DNA of 9,651 nucleotides from Betaproteobacteria bacterium (GCA_021732805.1 JAKFUJ010000041.1:1-9651), one strand, 5' to 3'; counted from the stretch's first letter, positions 1 to 6,623 are shown. The notes: generated by a model from the sequence alone, not told the origin. A program made the numbers and translations.

Positions 1-94
1 GTGCCTTGGCACCACGGCCGTTGGCCATCACCTGCACCGTGTAAAAACAGCCGCTGCGCAGCGTGGCGATGGTCGGCGTGCCGCCCACTTCATA
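1..94 (-). pseudogene. In-frame continuation of the small exported protein beyond a TAG codon (runs off window)
   Basis: Read on the minus strand in the same frame as the upstream gene, the 94 bases after the TAG at 97-95 give 31 sense codons with no stop. They begin YEVGGTPTIATLRSGCFYTV and continue QVMANGRGAKA to the window edge. The composition looks like real coding sequence, with a plausible beta-strand-like C-terminal segment containing one Cys. I infer that this is the C-terminal part of the same protein, cut off by a nonsense codon, by a sequencing error, or by a stop that is read through. The true 3' end lies outside the window. Confidence 0.5.
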
Positions 95-382
95 CTAATG
101 ATAATAGGGTGGCGCATCACCCCAGCGCCGCTTGTAAAAAGCGAGCACCTGTTGCGGGGTCTGTTCCGTGGTCAATTCCTTGATTTGCATGGGAATGCCG
201 TTCATGCGCATGTTCTCGGCCACCCATTGCAACTGACCGACATGCGGCGTTGGAAACTCGGGACAGGGCACCGCTTTCTCCTGCGCAAACGCTGTCGCGC
301 AAAAACCGGCGGTCAGTACGGTCATCAGGCGTAACAAGAATCTGCCGCGATTTCGGCCGGGCATGGCGTAAATTCGAATCAT
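95..382 (-). CDS. Small exported protein of unknown function, probably truncated by an in-frame TAG
   Basis: The reading frame gives 95 residues. An N-terminal signal peptide is visible: basic residues (PGRNRGRFLLR), a hydrophobic stretch, then ATAFA before QEK, giving a mature protein starting near residue 35. The mature part has a segment around residues 60-88 (GIPMQIKELTTEQTPQQVLA then FYKRRW) that looks like a small periplasmic domain; I do not recognise the family. The start ATG (382-380) overlaps the stop of the TadE-like gene as TGATG, so the two are probably translationally coupled and the protein may be a periplasmic accessory of the Tad-like set. A later ATG at 364-362 could be the start of the signal peptide proper. 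The stop at 97-95 is TAG, and the same frame is open beyond it to the window edge, so the gene is likely a nonsense-interrupted version of a longer protein. Confidence 0.6.
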   Translation of the reverse strand: MIRIYAMPGRNRGRFLLRLMTVLTAGFCATAFAQEKAVPCPEFPTPHVGQLQWVAENMRMNGIPMQIKELTTEQTPQQVLAFYKRRWGDAPPYYH

Positions 383-1152
383 CAGTTGAGCCGGTCGGGC
401 GGAAGCTGATCCACCTCGATTTTGCCCAGCTCCAGCACGGTAGGCACCAGTTCCGGCGTAAACGGCACCAGAATCCAGCGCACTGCGTCCAGCACCGGAT
501 TACTGAGAACGGAAGTCGGTGTCAGACCCTGCACCTGTTTTTTGACATGTGCTGCGCCATTCGCGCCCCAGCCATTGGCCAGAATCACGTTTTTATCGGT
601 GATCGACAGATTCAGGCGCGCCGGATCGGCGCCGGCGCCACTACCCAGCACCTCGCTGATCACCGATGTGGTGTTGGCGATATTAACCGTTGCCGTGCCT
701 GAATAAAGACCCTTGAATTCGAGATTGAACGGTCCGATCGCATTGGCAACCGATACGGCAAAACCGAGAATGGTGTTGGCGGTGCCCGGAGCATCGTCAT
801 TGGCAAGCGCGGCGTTTGAACCGCCAAGCATCGCCACGCCGTTGCGGTCGTACCAGAGTTGGCTGGTCAGGAATTTACTGGCCATTTCCGATTTGATGGT
901 CGATTCACTCTTGTCATTGCCTTCCCAATCGCCGCTGCTTGAGGCTGACTGGCCGTACCACACCGTTCGCTCCCAGGCGTTGTAGCGCGCGGCCTGGATG
1001 GTGGATGCCTTGATATCGGTATATTTTCCGAGCAAGGGAATGATCATGAACAGCGGAATCAGGAACAGTACTGCTCCGATTACAAATTCAGTCAGTGCCT
1101 GTCCTCCTGCAGAAGACCGGCGATGACGCGGAAAAGATTCAGGCATCGTCAT
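382..1152 (-). CDS. TadE-like pseudopilin
   Basis: This is a 256-residue protein with a TadE-like N-terminus. A short basic leader (PRHRRSSAGG) is followed by QALTEF and a hydrophobic helix at about residues 24-42. Cleavage after Gly17 would put Glu22 at +5 followed by Phe, the pattern of type IVb pilins and pseudopilins that are processed by a TadV-type prepilin peptidase. The rest, from about residue 45, is a Ser/Gly/Asn/Ala-rich exported domain without recognisable enzyme motifs. It is longer than the compact TadE proteins I would expect. The ATG at 1152-1150 overlaps the TGA of the upstream TadG-like gene (TGATG), which selects this start over far upstream ones; a second ATG two codons later is also possible. 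Its own TGA overlaps the next gene in the same way. The role inferred is a minor pilin or assembly component of a Flp-like structure. Confidence 0.75.
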   Translation of the reverse strand: MTMPESFPRHRRSSAGGQALTEFVIGAVLFLIPLFMIIPLLGKYTDIKASTIQAARYNAWERTVWYGQSASSSGDWEGNDKSESTIKSEMASKFLTSQLWYDRNGVAMLGGSNAALANDDAPGTANTILGFAVSVANAIGPFNLEFKGLYSGTATVNIANTTSVISEVLGSGAGADPARLNLSITDKNVILANGWGANGAAHVKKQVQGLTPTSVLSNPVLDAVRWILVPFTPELVPTVLELGKIEVDQLPPDRLN

Positions 1153-2690
1153 CAAGGGAAGCTCTGCGACAGGATTGATGCGCCTTGCTCCAGCAAACTG
1201 TTCGGCATCAGGCGTGCCTGCCAGTACGGGCTGTAGAGACTGCCATATTCTGCCTTGCCGTCGCCGCGCTGGAACAGTTTTTTCGGACGGGCAAAGTATG
1301 ACTGCGCCTTGGACAACGCCTTGATGGTGCTGCCCTGGGTTCCGTCGGCAAGCCACAACCGCCCGGTATCACCGCCACCGATGTTCAAGCCGGGTGAGCT
1401 GCTGATGGCGATTTTGCTCATCGGCTTCTCGACTTCGATCAGCAGTTCGGGGCCGCTGGTATTCTGGTGCGCGGACGCAGTCGCCTGGTCTCGATCCGTG
1501 ACATCCCAGTATTTCTTGAGGCCGCCGTTGCTGTCGAGTGTCGCACCGGTACCGTTGCCGACATTGATATAGGCCGGCACTATGGTCAGCGGATTGACGA
1601 ACGACGAACCATAGGCTTCTGCAAAATTATGATTGAAATTGCCGCTTGTCGGCTGAAGGTCGTTGGCTGATCCGGCCAGCGCCGCACCATAACCCTGCGG
1701 CGTCGGAATCGGAATCGGAATCGGCACCGGAAACGGCACGAATATCCACACCATCAGGATCGTGAACAAGCCGGTGGAGTCGGCCCCGGTCCAGCTCTTC
1801 ATGTAGGTGCCGGATTTGTTCTTGAGCTCGGTGCCGCCGCTGTGGTACATGATCATGAACAGGGTGCCGAAATTGCCGGGGATCAACTTGGTCGGATCAA
1901 TCAGTATCGGCAACGGCCAGGGGTAACTGCGGAAATTGTAAAACCCGTCCTGCGAATTGAAGATGACGTTGGCCTGCCTGTCCTTGCTTGCTCCGGACTT
2001 GCTGTCATCGTTGCCGCTTTTGGTCGGATCATAATCGCTGGTAAATCCGTAGGCATCATAAGCGTGCTTGGCCGCAAACCCGATCTGGGTCAGCGAACTG
2101 CTGAGCGACGCATCGGGATCGTTCTTCTCGATGACTTCAACGACGGTTTCGGGTACCGTCAACACCATCGCGATGTGGTATGCGGTGGAGCCGTAGTACA
2201 GCGCGTCAATCAGCAGATCAAGCACCTTGATCAGGGGACCCGCGACCGCATTCAGCACCGACTCGATGCCGCCGGCAGCGCTTTTCGCGACATTCCAGAC
2301 TGAGGTCCACATCGAACCCAGCGCCGACAAACTTGCAAAAGTCTGGGGCACCCAGCTGAACGGCCCGGATTTATAGGTGCTGTCGAGATTTCGTGCCCAG
2401 GAACGCAATCCGACGATCTGGGCCACCGCCACCTGATTGGCGATCATCGCCCGGTTGGCATAGGCGGTAAAGTTGTAGTCACGCGCCTCGGTCAGGGCGC
2501 CGCTGTAGGCAGCGGCATCCGCCGTGTTCTGCAGCTTCATTTTCTGGGTGGTCAACTGGGCCACGTTGTACAGCAGCAACAGCCCCAGCAGCACTACCAC
2601 GGTGGTGACGCCGATAAACGCCAGCGCCTGTCCTCGCTGGCGGAAAAGCAAAGGAAAACACCGCCCCCCCGGGGGGCGAGCTTTGCGCAT
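1152..2690 (-). CDS. TadG-like Flp pilus-assembly protein
   Basis: This is a 512-residue protein with the TadG N-terminal signature: RQRGQALAF, a single hydrophobic segment (about residues 24-42), then LQNTADAAAYSGAL at 53-66, the conserved stretch after the transmembrane helix in TadG-type proteins. The remaining roughly 440 residues should lie in the periplasm or outside. They are rich in Ser/Gly/Asn/Tyr, with a hydrophobic stretch near residues 140-180 and a Pro-Ile run at 319-331. I see no von Willebrand A domain, which some TadG proteins carry. The +5 Glu of processed pilins is replaced (G then QALAF), so leader cleavage is doubtful. The start is uncertain: the ATG at 2690-2688 has only a weak ribosome site and is followed by a GC-rich palindrome, and an in-frame TTG lies 13 codons later at about 2651. 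The gene lies 24 bases after the Flp pilin and overlaps the TadE-like gene. It probably anchors or supports pilus assembly in the inner membrane. Confidence 0.75.
   Translation of the reverse strand: MRKARPPGGRCFPLLFRQRGQALAFIGVTTVVVLLGLLLLYNVAQLTTQKMKLQNTADAAAYSGALTEARDYNFTAYANRAMIANQVAVAQIVGLRSWARNLDSTYKSGPFSWVPQTFASLSALGSMWTSVWNVAKSAAGGIESVLNAVAGPLIKVLDLLIDALYYGSTAYHIAMVLTVPETVVEVIEKNDPDASLSSSLTQIGFAAKHAYDAYGFTSDYDPTKSGNDDSKSGASKDRQANVIFNSQDGFYNFRSYPWPLPILIDPTKLIPGNFGTLFMIMYHSGGTELKNKSGTYMKSWTGADSTGLFTILMVWIFVPFPVPIPIPIPTPQGYGAALAGSANDLQPTSGNFNHNFAEAYGSSFVNPLTIVPAYINVGNGTGATLDSNGGLKKYWDVTDRDQATASAHQNTSGPELLIEVEKPMSKIAISSSPGLNIGGGDTGRLWLADGTQGSTIKALSKAQSYFARPKKLFQRGDGKAEYGSLYSPYWQARLMPNSLLEQGASILSQSFP
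1705..1722 (+). repeat. Three tandem copies of a 6-base unit (GGAATC)
   Basis: GGAATC occurs three times in a row inside the TadG-like gene. On the coding (minus) strand it encodes the alternating Pro-Ile run. The copy number could vary by slippage without breaking the frame, because the unit is two codons long. Confidence 0.6.
2648..2686 (-). promoter_or_regulatory. GC-rich hairpin followed by T-rich tract at the pilin / TadG-like junction
   Basis: On the minus strand a perfect C6/G6 palindrome (2665-2676) is followed by GCGGTGTTTTCCTTTGC, and outer arms GCAAAG (2686-2681) and CTTTGC (2653-2648) can also pair. This resembles an intrinsic terminator or attenuator, placed just after the abundant pilin gene and inside the first codons of the TadG-like gene. 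Such an element could keep pilin expression above that of downstream genes. The palindrome has almost no natural loop, and the T-tract is interrupted, so termination would be partial at best. The G7/C6 homopolymers are also a place where a base-count error would move the predicted TadG start. Confidence 0.35.
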
Positions 2691-2714
2691 GCCCGATCCG
2701 GATACTACGAAAGA

Positions 2715-2993
2715 TTACTTGCTGACCGTATTTTCGTAGTCGCCCATGCCCTTTTTCTTGCCGGCATCGGACGATGCTTCTTTCGAAGCGTCCTGAGCGC
2801 CCTTGATTTCGTTGGTGGCTTTCTTGCCCGACAGTTCCTGCGCCATGCCCGCGGTCTGCTGACGTACGGTCTGCCCGAAAAAGCTGTAAACACCGATGGC
2901 CGCGATCGCGATCAACGCCACGATGATGATGTATTCGGTCATGCCTTGGCCGCGTTGTTTTGCCAGTGCCGATACTTTGGAGATAAGGTTCAT
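2715..2993 (-). CDS. Flp-type (type IVb) pilin
   Basis: This is a 92-residue protein with the diagnostic Flp pattern. A short leader (MNLISKVSALAKQRG) is followed by QGMTEYIIIVALIAIAAIGV. Cleavage after Gly15 gives Glu at +5 and Tyr at +6, the G/XXXXEY rule for TadV-processed Flp pilins, with a hydrophobic helix at about residues 21-37. The mature C-terminus is unusually charged for a Flp pilin, rich in Lys, Ala, Ser, Asp and Glu (about residues 50-92). The start ATG has a good ribosome site, AGGAG six to seven bases upstream. It is the first gene of a packed minus-strand set with the TadG-like and TadE-like genes, and a -24/-12 promoter candidate precedes it. Family assignment is confident; the structure it builds is not known, since no tad secretion genes are in the window. 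Confidence 0.85.
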   Translation of the reverse strand: MNLISKVSALAKQRGQGMTEYIIIVALIAIAAIGVYSFFGQTVRQQTAGMAQELSGKKATNEIKGAQDASKEASSDAGKKKGMGDYENTVSK

Positions 2994-3038
2994 TTATCGC
3001 TCCTGATAAGTTTTCTTTAGCAACGGATTCATGCATTT

Positions 3039-3062
3039 ACCCTGTCCTGCAACACCCTGTCC
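3039..3062 (-). repeat. Direct repeat GGACAGGGT, 15-base period
   Basis: On the minus strand the 9-mer GGACAGGGT occurs at 3062-3054 and again at 3047-3039, separated by GTTGCA. It overlaps the -24/-12 promoter candidate, so it may be a binding site, a duplication, or chance. Confidence 0.45.
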
Positions 3063-3063
3063 A
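3048..3063 (-). promoter_or_regulatory. Candidate sigma-54 (-24/-12) promoter of the Flp pilin gene
   Basis: The minus strand reads TGGACAGGGTGTTGCA. It has the invariant GG and GC dinucleotides exactly ten bases apart, and the TTGCA of the -12 element. The -24 side deviates from TGGCACG after the TGG. Transcription would start near 3037, giving a leader of about 44 bases before the pilin ATG, with its ribosome site inside. Sigma-54 control is established for many type IV pilin genes; here it is inferred from the motif alone. Confidence 0.5.
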
Positions 3064-3218
3064 CCGCCGGTTTTTGGCAGTTTCGAATCCTAACATAGCG
3101 CAGCGGAAAAACATTTGTGCAGCGGGAAAATTATCGGCTGAAACCGGGATCCGCGGACGCAAGACTTGCCGGAATTTTCCATTGCGCCCGCGGCGTGAAC
3201 CCACCCCTCTTCAGCCTC

Positions 3219-4562
3219 TCAAAAAACACTGATATTTCGCTCCGCCAGCAACTGTGACAGCCGTAAATTAGCCATTCCGAGTCGATCCACCAGCAACTCC
3301 AGAAAGGCGCCATTGAAATGATGACGGCAAAGCTCGGAAGCCTGGGGCAGGGTTTCGGCACGAATCTCGATGACCACAATATCAGTAATGGCAACAACAC
3401 TCGCCGAACGCTGGAATTTCTGCTTGCCGAGATAGGCCATTTCACCGAAACATTCCCCGGTTTTCAGCACACTCAGCGGTCGCTCCTGCTTGCGTACCTG
3501 AACCTCGCCCCCGGCAAGTATGAAAAATGACGATCCGATGTCGCCTTCCTGGATCAGCACCGAGTCCTGTGGCAGGCGGTGCCACTTCGCCAGGCGCAAC
3601 ACCTCCCACAGTTCGACATCGCTGAAATGGCGGAAAAAATCGAGCTTGCGCAAGGTATCGAATTTTTCGGCTTCGGGCATGCCGTCACGGGCCCTGGCCC
3701 GTGAACCGCCGAGTGCATCCACCAGATCACCGGCAAGATCACCCCAGGTCTGATAACGGTCTGCGGTAACTTTTTTCAGCATGCGCAGCACCATCGCATC
3801 AACTTCTGGCGGAACTTCGCTGCGAAAGCGGCTGGGGGGTGAGGGTTCCACGTTAATGATCTGGTAAATGATGCTGTAGTTATTGGTGCCCAGAAACGGC
3901 AGACGCCCGGTCAGCAACTGGTAAAACACCACACCCAGAGAAAAAATATCCGTTTGATACGTCAGTTGCTGCTCCCGGACCTGTTCGGGAGACATGTAGG
4001 CCGGCGAACCGATGCCGGTAATCTGCGTCGAGTCGCTGGCTTCGTTCAGTGCAGCGCCAAAATCCGAAACCTTGATATCGGTTTCACCGGCGAGAAGAAT
4101 ATTGGCCGGCTTGATGTCACGGTGAATGACGCCTGAGCGGGCGGCATAATCCAGCGCACGCGCGCATTTGTAGATGATTTCAAGAACACGCGACAACGGC
4201 AGCAGATTTTCCACCCTGGCATAAGGTTCGAGCGTCGTGCCATCCACATACTCCATGACGATGTAACTCGCTTCGTCATCGGCCACCGCATCGTAGATGG
4301 CCACGATATGCGGATGCGACAACTTGCCCGCGAGTGAGGCTTCGGTGACGAAGAGTTTGCGATAACGCTGGCCGTACTCCTGATCGCCGAGCGCCTCCGG
4401 AAAAACGGCTTTGACCGCGACTTCACGATCCTGAAACGGATCGTAGGCCTTGTAAACCACGCTGGTGGCACCGCGACCGAGTTCCTTGATGATTTCGTAC
4501 TTGCCGATCCGCCGAACTTCGGCAGGCTGGGGTATGGTTCCGGTACCGGCTTCGTTGCTCAT
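3219..4562 (-). CDS. Ser/Thr protein kinase with C-terminal cyclic-nucleotide-binding domain
   Basis: This is a 447-residue cytosolic protein with no membrane segment. The kinase domain (about 22-285) has all key parts: glycine loop GRGATSVVYK (29-38), ATP-binding Lys51 in VAVK, Glu74, catalytic loop HRDIKPAN (147-154, Asp149), DFG (167-169) and GSPAYMSPEQ (185-194). It therefore looks like an active Hanks-type kinase. Residues about 305-430 match a CRP/PKA-type cyclic-nucleotide-binding domain, with a phosphate-binding cassette GECFGEMAYL (369-378) and RSASV from Arg385. Glu374 and Arg385 correspond to the residues that contact the ribose and cyclic phosphate. I infer a kinase gated by cAMP or cGMP. 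The gene lies 62 bases after the M48 protease gene on the same strand and upstream of the Flp/Tad set, so it may regulate one of them, but no substrate is evident. The ATG at 4562 has only a weak ribosome site. Confidence 0.9.
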   Translation of the reverse strand: MSNEAGTGTIPQPAEVRRIGKYEIIKELGRGATSVVYKAYDPFQDREVAVKAVFPEALGDQEYGQRYRKLFVTEASLAGKLSHPHIVAIYDAVADDEASYIVMEYVDGTTLEPYARVENLLPLSRVLEIIYKCARALDYAARSGVIHRDIKPANILLAGETDIKVSDFGAALNEASDSTQITGIGSPAYMSPEQVREQQLTYQTDIFSLGVVFYQLLTGRLPFLGTNNYSIIYQIINVEPSPPSRFRSEVPPEVDAMVLRMLKKVTADRYQTWGDLAGDLVDALGGSRARARDGMPEAEKFDTLRKLDFFRHFSDVELWEVLRLAKWHRLPQDSVLIQEGDIGSSFFILAGGEVQVRKQERPLSVLKTGECFGEMAYLGKQKFQRSASVVAITDIVVIEIRAETLPQASELCRHHFNGAFLELLVDRLGMANLRLSQLLAERNISVF

Positions 4563-4624
4563 CAGGTGAAAGTATCACTAAATCGGCAGCGCCGTTTTGC
4601 CTTGCTGAATCGCCTCAGGCAGCC

Positions 4625-6046
4625 TCAGCGTTTGCGATCCTGCTCCAGCTGCAGACGGCGCAATTCGCGCAGTCGTGCTTCAACCGCCGAAAGCTGGTAA
4701 AAATCCCCGCCGCCGGCCTTCAGTGCAATCTGCATCTGCTCAACCGCCGCGCCCAGCTGGCCGCGCCGCAGATAGGCTTCGCCCTGGGCACGGTGCTGCT
4801 GCAAACGATTGCCCTGGGCTTCGTAGGCCAGCGCCTGCAGCCGGTAGAGCCGCGCGTCGTCTGGCTGCGATCTCAGCCGGCTTTCAACCATCTGCAATAC
4901 CTGCGTCGGCTGCTTCGCCTGCAGCATCTGTTCGGCATGGCCGTAAAACAATGCGCGATATCCGGGATAAAGCCGGCGCGCATCCTGGTAACACTTCAGG
5001 GCAAGCATCGAATCACCCGCGGCGTCCGCCAGCCGGCACGCCAGATTTTCGATGATCGGATTCTGTGTCTTGCGCAGCGCCGTCATTTCCCGCCGGGCGC
5101 GGGTGTAATCACGGGTCCGCATCAGACTGGCGACAAGTCCGTAACGCCCCGCGGTTTCAGACAGGAATTTGCGATCCGCAATGCCTTCCTCGAAAAATGC
5201 CACCGCGTCGCGCGGACTTCCGTACTCGGCGCGCAGCTTGGCGCGTATCAGTTGGAAATCCAGGCTGTCCGGCACCTGGCGGTACGACAGAGGCTCGAGG
5301 CGATTCTGGATATCGGCAATACGTTCGAAGGTCAGCGGGTGGGTGCGCAGATAGGACGGCGCGCCGCCTTCATAAACCCGCGTGGCCCGCTGCAGGCGTT
5401 CGAAAAAAGTCGCCATGCCGCGCGGATCCAGGCCGGACGACTCCAGCAATTGCAATCCGACCCGGTCCGCTTCGCGTTCATTGTCACGCGTGAAATTCAA
5501 CTGACTTTGCACAATGCCGGCCTGGCCGAACGCCACTGCCGCTTCGCCGATCTGCGAGTTAGAGCGCGCAGCGAGCAAAGCCACCGCCAGCGCGGCAATC
5601 GACAAAATCTGATTCTGCCCCTGCTGTCCGATCATCCGTGCAATATGTTTCTGTGTCACGTGGGCAACCTCGTGGGCAAGCACACCAGCCACTTCGGACT
5701 CGCTCTGCGCAGCCAGCAGCAGCCCGCTGTTGATGCCGATGAAACCGCCGGGTAAAGCAAAAGCGTTGACCTGTGGATCCTGAATCACAAAAAACTCGAA
5801 CTCCTGCCGCACAGCATCACTGCGGGCCGTCAGCCGGCCTCCCAGATTATTGACGTACTCCGCTACCTCCGGGTCGTCCAGATACGAAGGATCGCGGCGA
5901 ATTTCCCGCATGATGCTTTCGCCGAGTCGACGCTCGTCGGCCGGCGTGATCGCCGTCGCAGACACATCGCCCAGGTCAGGCAAGGCCTGCGCCAGCACGC
6001 GGGGCACACAGAGCAGGACCAGCAACACAAAAAGGTTTCGAAACAT
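4625..6046 (-). CDS. BepA-like periplasmic M48 metalloprotease with TPR repeats
   Basis: This is a 473-residue protein with a signal peptide (MFRNLFVLLVLLCVPRVLA, cleavage before QALPD). The M48 domain (about 35-245) has zinc motif HEVAH (125-129) and Glu190 in NEREAD, 65 residues after the first His as in E. coli BepA (His136, Glu201). His236 in RTHP corresponds to the regulatory His246 of BepA. From about residue 258 to the end there are TPR-like helical repeats (for example GSPRDAVAFFEEGI and RRGQLGAAVEQMQIALK). BepA family members act in the periplasm on outer-membrane protein assembly, maturing LptD or degrading stalled substrates at the BAM complex; the same role is inferred here. The gene is divergent from moaC with a 36-base gap. 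No Shine-Dalgarno sequence is visible before the ATG, and a promoter candidate sits so close that the mRNA may be leaderless. Confidence 0.9.
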   Translation of the reverse strand: MFRNLFVLLVLLCVPRVLAQALPDLGDVSATAITPADERRLGESIMREIRRDPSYLDDPEVAEYVNNLGGRLTARSDAVRQEFEFFVIQDPQVNAFALPGGFIGINSGLLLAAQSESEVAGVLAHEVAHVTQKHIARMIGQQGQNQILSIAALAVALLAARSNSQIGEAAVAFGQAGIVQSQLNFTRDNEREADRVGLQLLESSGLDPRGMATFFERLQRATRVYEGGAPSYLRTHPLTFERIADIQNRLEPLSYRQVPDSLDFQLIRAKLRAEYGSPRDAVAFFEEGIADRKFLSETAGRYGLVASLMRTRDYTRARREMTALRKTQNPIIENLACRLADAAGDSMLALKCYQDARRLYPGYRALFYGHAEQMLQAKQPTQVLQMVESRLRSQPDDARLYRLQALAYEAQGNRLQQHRAQGEAYLRRGQLGAAVEQMQIALKAGGGDFYQLSAVEARLRELRRLQLEQDRKR

Positions 6047-6082
6047 GGTGCTATGATAATTGCTGCAGGCCGGAGTTCAAAA
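6047..6082. promoter_or_regulatory. Divergent promoter region between the M48 protease gene and moaC
   Basis: This 36-base gap must serve both genes. On the minus strand, TTGAAC (6080-6075), a 16-base spacer and TATCAT (6058-6053) form a reasonable sigma-70 promoter. The TATCAT ends six bases before the protease ATG, so transcription would begin at or next to the start codon. On the plus strand TATGATAAT (6052-6060) resembles a -10 element for moaC, but no good -35 is visible upstream of it. Confidence 0.45.
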
Positions 6083-6586
6083 ATGAAAAAACAATCTGTA
6101 ACAGACGCCTTGACCCATTTTGACGCGCAGGGTCAGGCATGGATGGTCAATGTCGCGGGCAAGGCGGAAACCCATCGTTTGGCAAAAGCCACCGGGCGCA
6201 TCGTGATGCAACCCGCGACCCTGCGCCAGATAGTGTCAGGCAGCACGAAAAAAGGAGACGTACTGGGTATTGCGCGTATCGCGGGCATCCAGGCCGCCAA
6301 ACACACCTCGACGCTGATTCCGCTCTGCCATCCGCTGGCGCTGACCCGGGTCGAGATTGATTTCAAGGCCGACCGCCGCCGTAATGCCGTGAACTGCACG
6401 GCCACCGCCGAAACCATCGGACGCACCGGTGTGGAAATGGAAGCGCTGACCGCAGCCGGCATCGCCCTGCTCACCATTTACGACATGTGCAAGGCCGTGG
6501 ACCGCGGCATGTGCATCGAATCCCTGCAACTCGATGAAAAGCGCGGCGGCAAATCAGGCATATGGAAGGCCGCCAGGCGCAGTTAA
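6083..6586 (+). CDS. moaC: Cyclic pyranopterin monophosphate synthase MoaC
   Basis: This is a 167-residue protein, the usual MoaC length. It works with MoaA in the first step of molybdenum cofactor synthesis, turning 3',8-cyclo-7,8-dihydro-GTP into cyclic pyranopterin monophosphate in the cytosol. Family motifs are clear: TSTLIPLCHPL (75-85), GVEMEAL (116-122) and YDMCKAVDRG (133-142). Lys57, His83, Glu118, Asp134 and Lys137 fall at a constant offset of six from the E. coli active-site residues Lys51, His77, Glu112, Asp128 and Lys131, so the enzyme looks intact. The start at 6083 is chosen because CGGAG lies seven bases upstream and the protein then begins at the normal family position; the ATG at 6053 would add ten residues with no ribosome site. 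It is followed by the sox cluster on the same strand after 196 bases; no other cofactor genes are in the window. Confidence 0.95.
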   Translation: MKKQSVTDALTHFDAQGQAWMVNVAGKAETHRLAKATGRIVMQPATLRQIVSGSTKKGDVLGIARIAGIQAAKHTSTLIPLCHPLALTRVEIDFKADRRRNAVNCTATAETIGRTGVEMEALTAAGIALLTIYDMCKAVDRGMCIESLQLDEKRGGKSGIWKAARRS

Positions 6587-6602
6587 CATTTTTGCCGGTT
6601 TG

Positions 6603-6623
6603 CACAGGTAGACAAGCCCTGTG
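6603..6623. repeat. Inverted repeat CACAGG-N9-CCTGTG
   Basis: Six-base arms, CACAGG at 6603-6608 and CCTGTG at 6618-6623, are separated by nine bases. The spacing would suit a dimeric regulator site upstream of soxY, but arms this short can occur by chance. Confidence 0.3.

Larger units (their letters stand above)
2994..3218 (-). other. Intergenic region between the kinase gene and the Flp pilin gene
   Basis: These 225 bases hold no convincing gene. On the minus strand they contain the sigma-54-like promoter candidate, a 9-base direct repeat and the pilin ribosome site. No strong terminator with a T-run is seen after the kinase stop at 3221-3219; a short CGCC/GGCG stem near 3190 lacks a T-tail. 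Confidence 0.6.

Noticed and set aside
95..97. General reassignment of TAG to an amino acid in this organism
   Set aside because: soxA ends with TAG at its expected C-terminus, so TAG works as a stop here. The interruption is local to one gene.
1153..1356. Upstream extension of the TadE-like gene to an ATG at 1356
   Set aside because: The extension is in a different frame of the TadG-like gene and puts 68 unlike residues before the pseudopilin leader. The ATG at 1152 overlaps the stop of the preceding gene and gives a normal leader.
1705..1722. GGAATC repeats as a CRISPR or phase-variation tract
   Set aside because: Only three 6-base copies, in frame, encoding a Pro-Ile run. Length changes would not switch the gene off.
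2479..3036. 185-codon open frame on the minus strand across the pilin and TadG-like genes
   Set aside because: It is in another frame of two recognised genes and its product is Arg/His-rich shadow sequence without any domain.
4793..5755. 320-codon open frame on the plus strand
   Set aside because: It lies wholly antisense to the M48 protease, whose motifs are unmistakable on the minus strand. It has no ribosome site and no protein-like domain; it is a GC-driven shadow frame.
6053..6082. Upstream ATG start for moaC
   Set aside because: It lies in the promoter-like TATGATAAT, has no ribosome site and adds ten residues not expected for MoaC.
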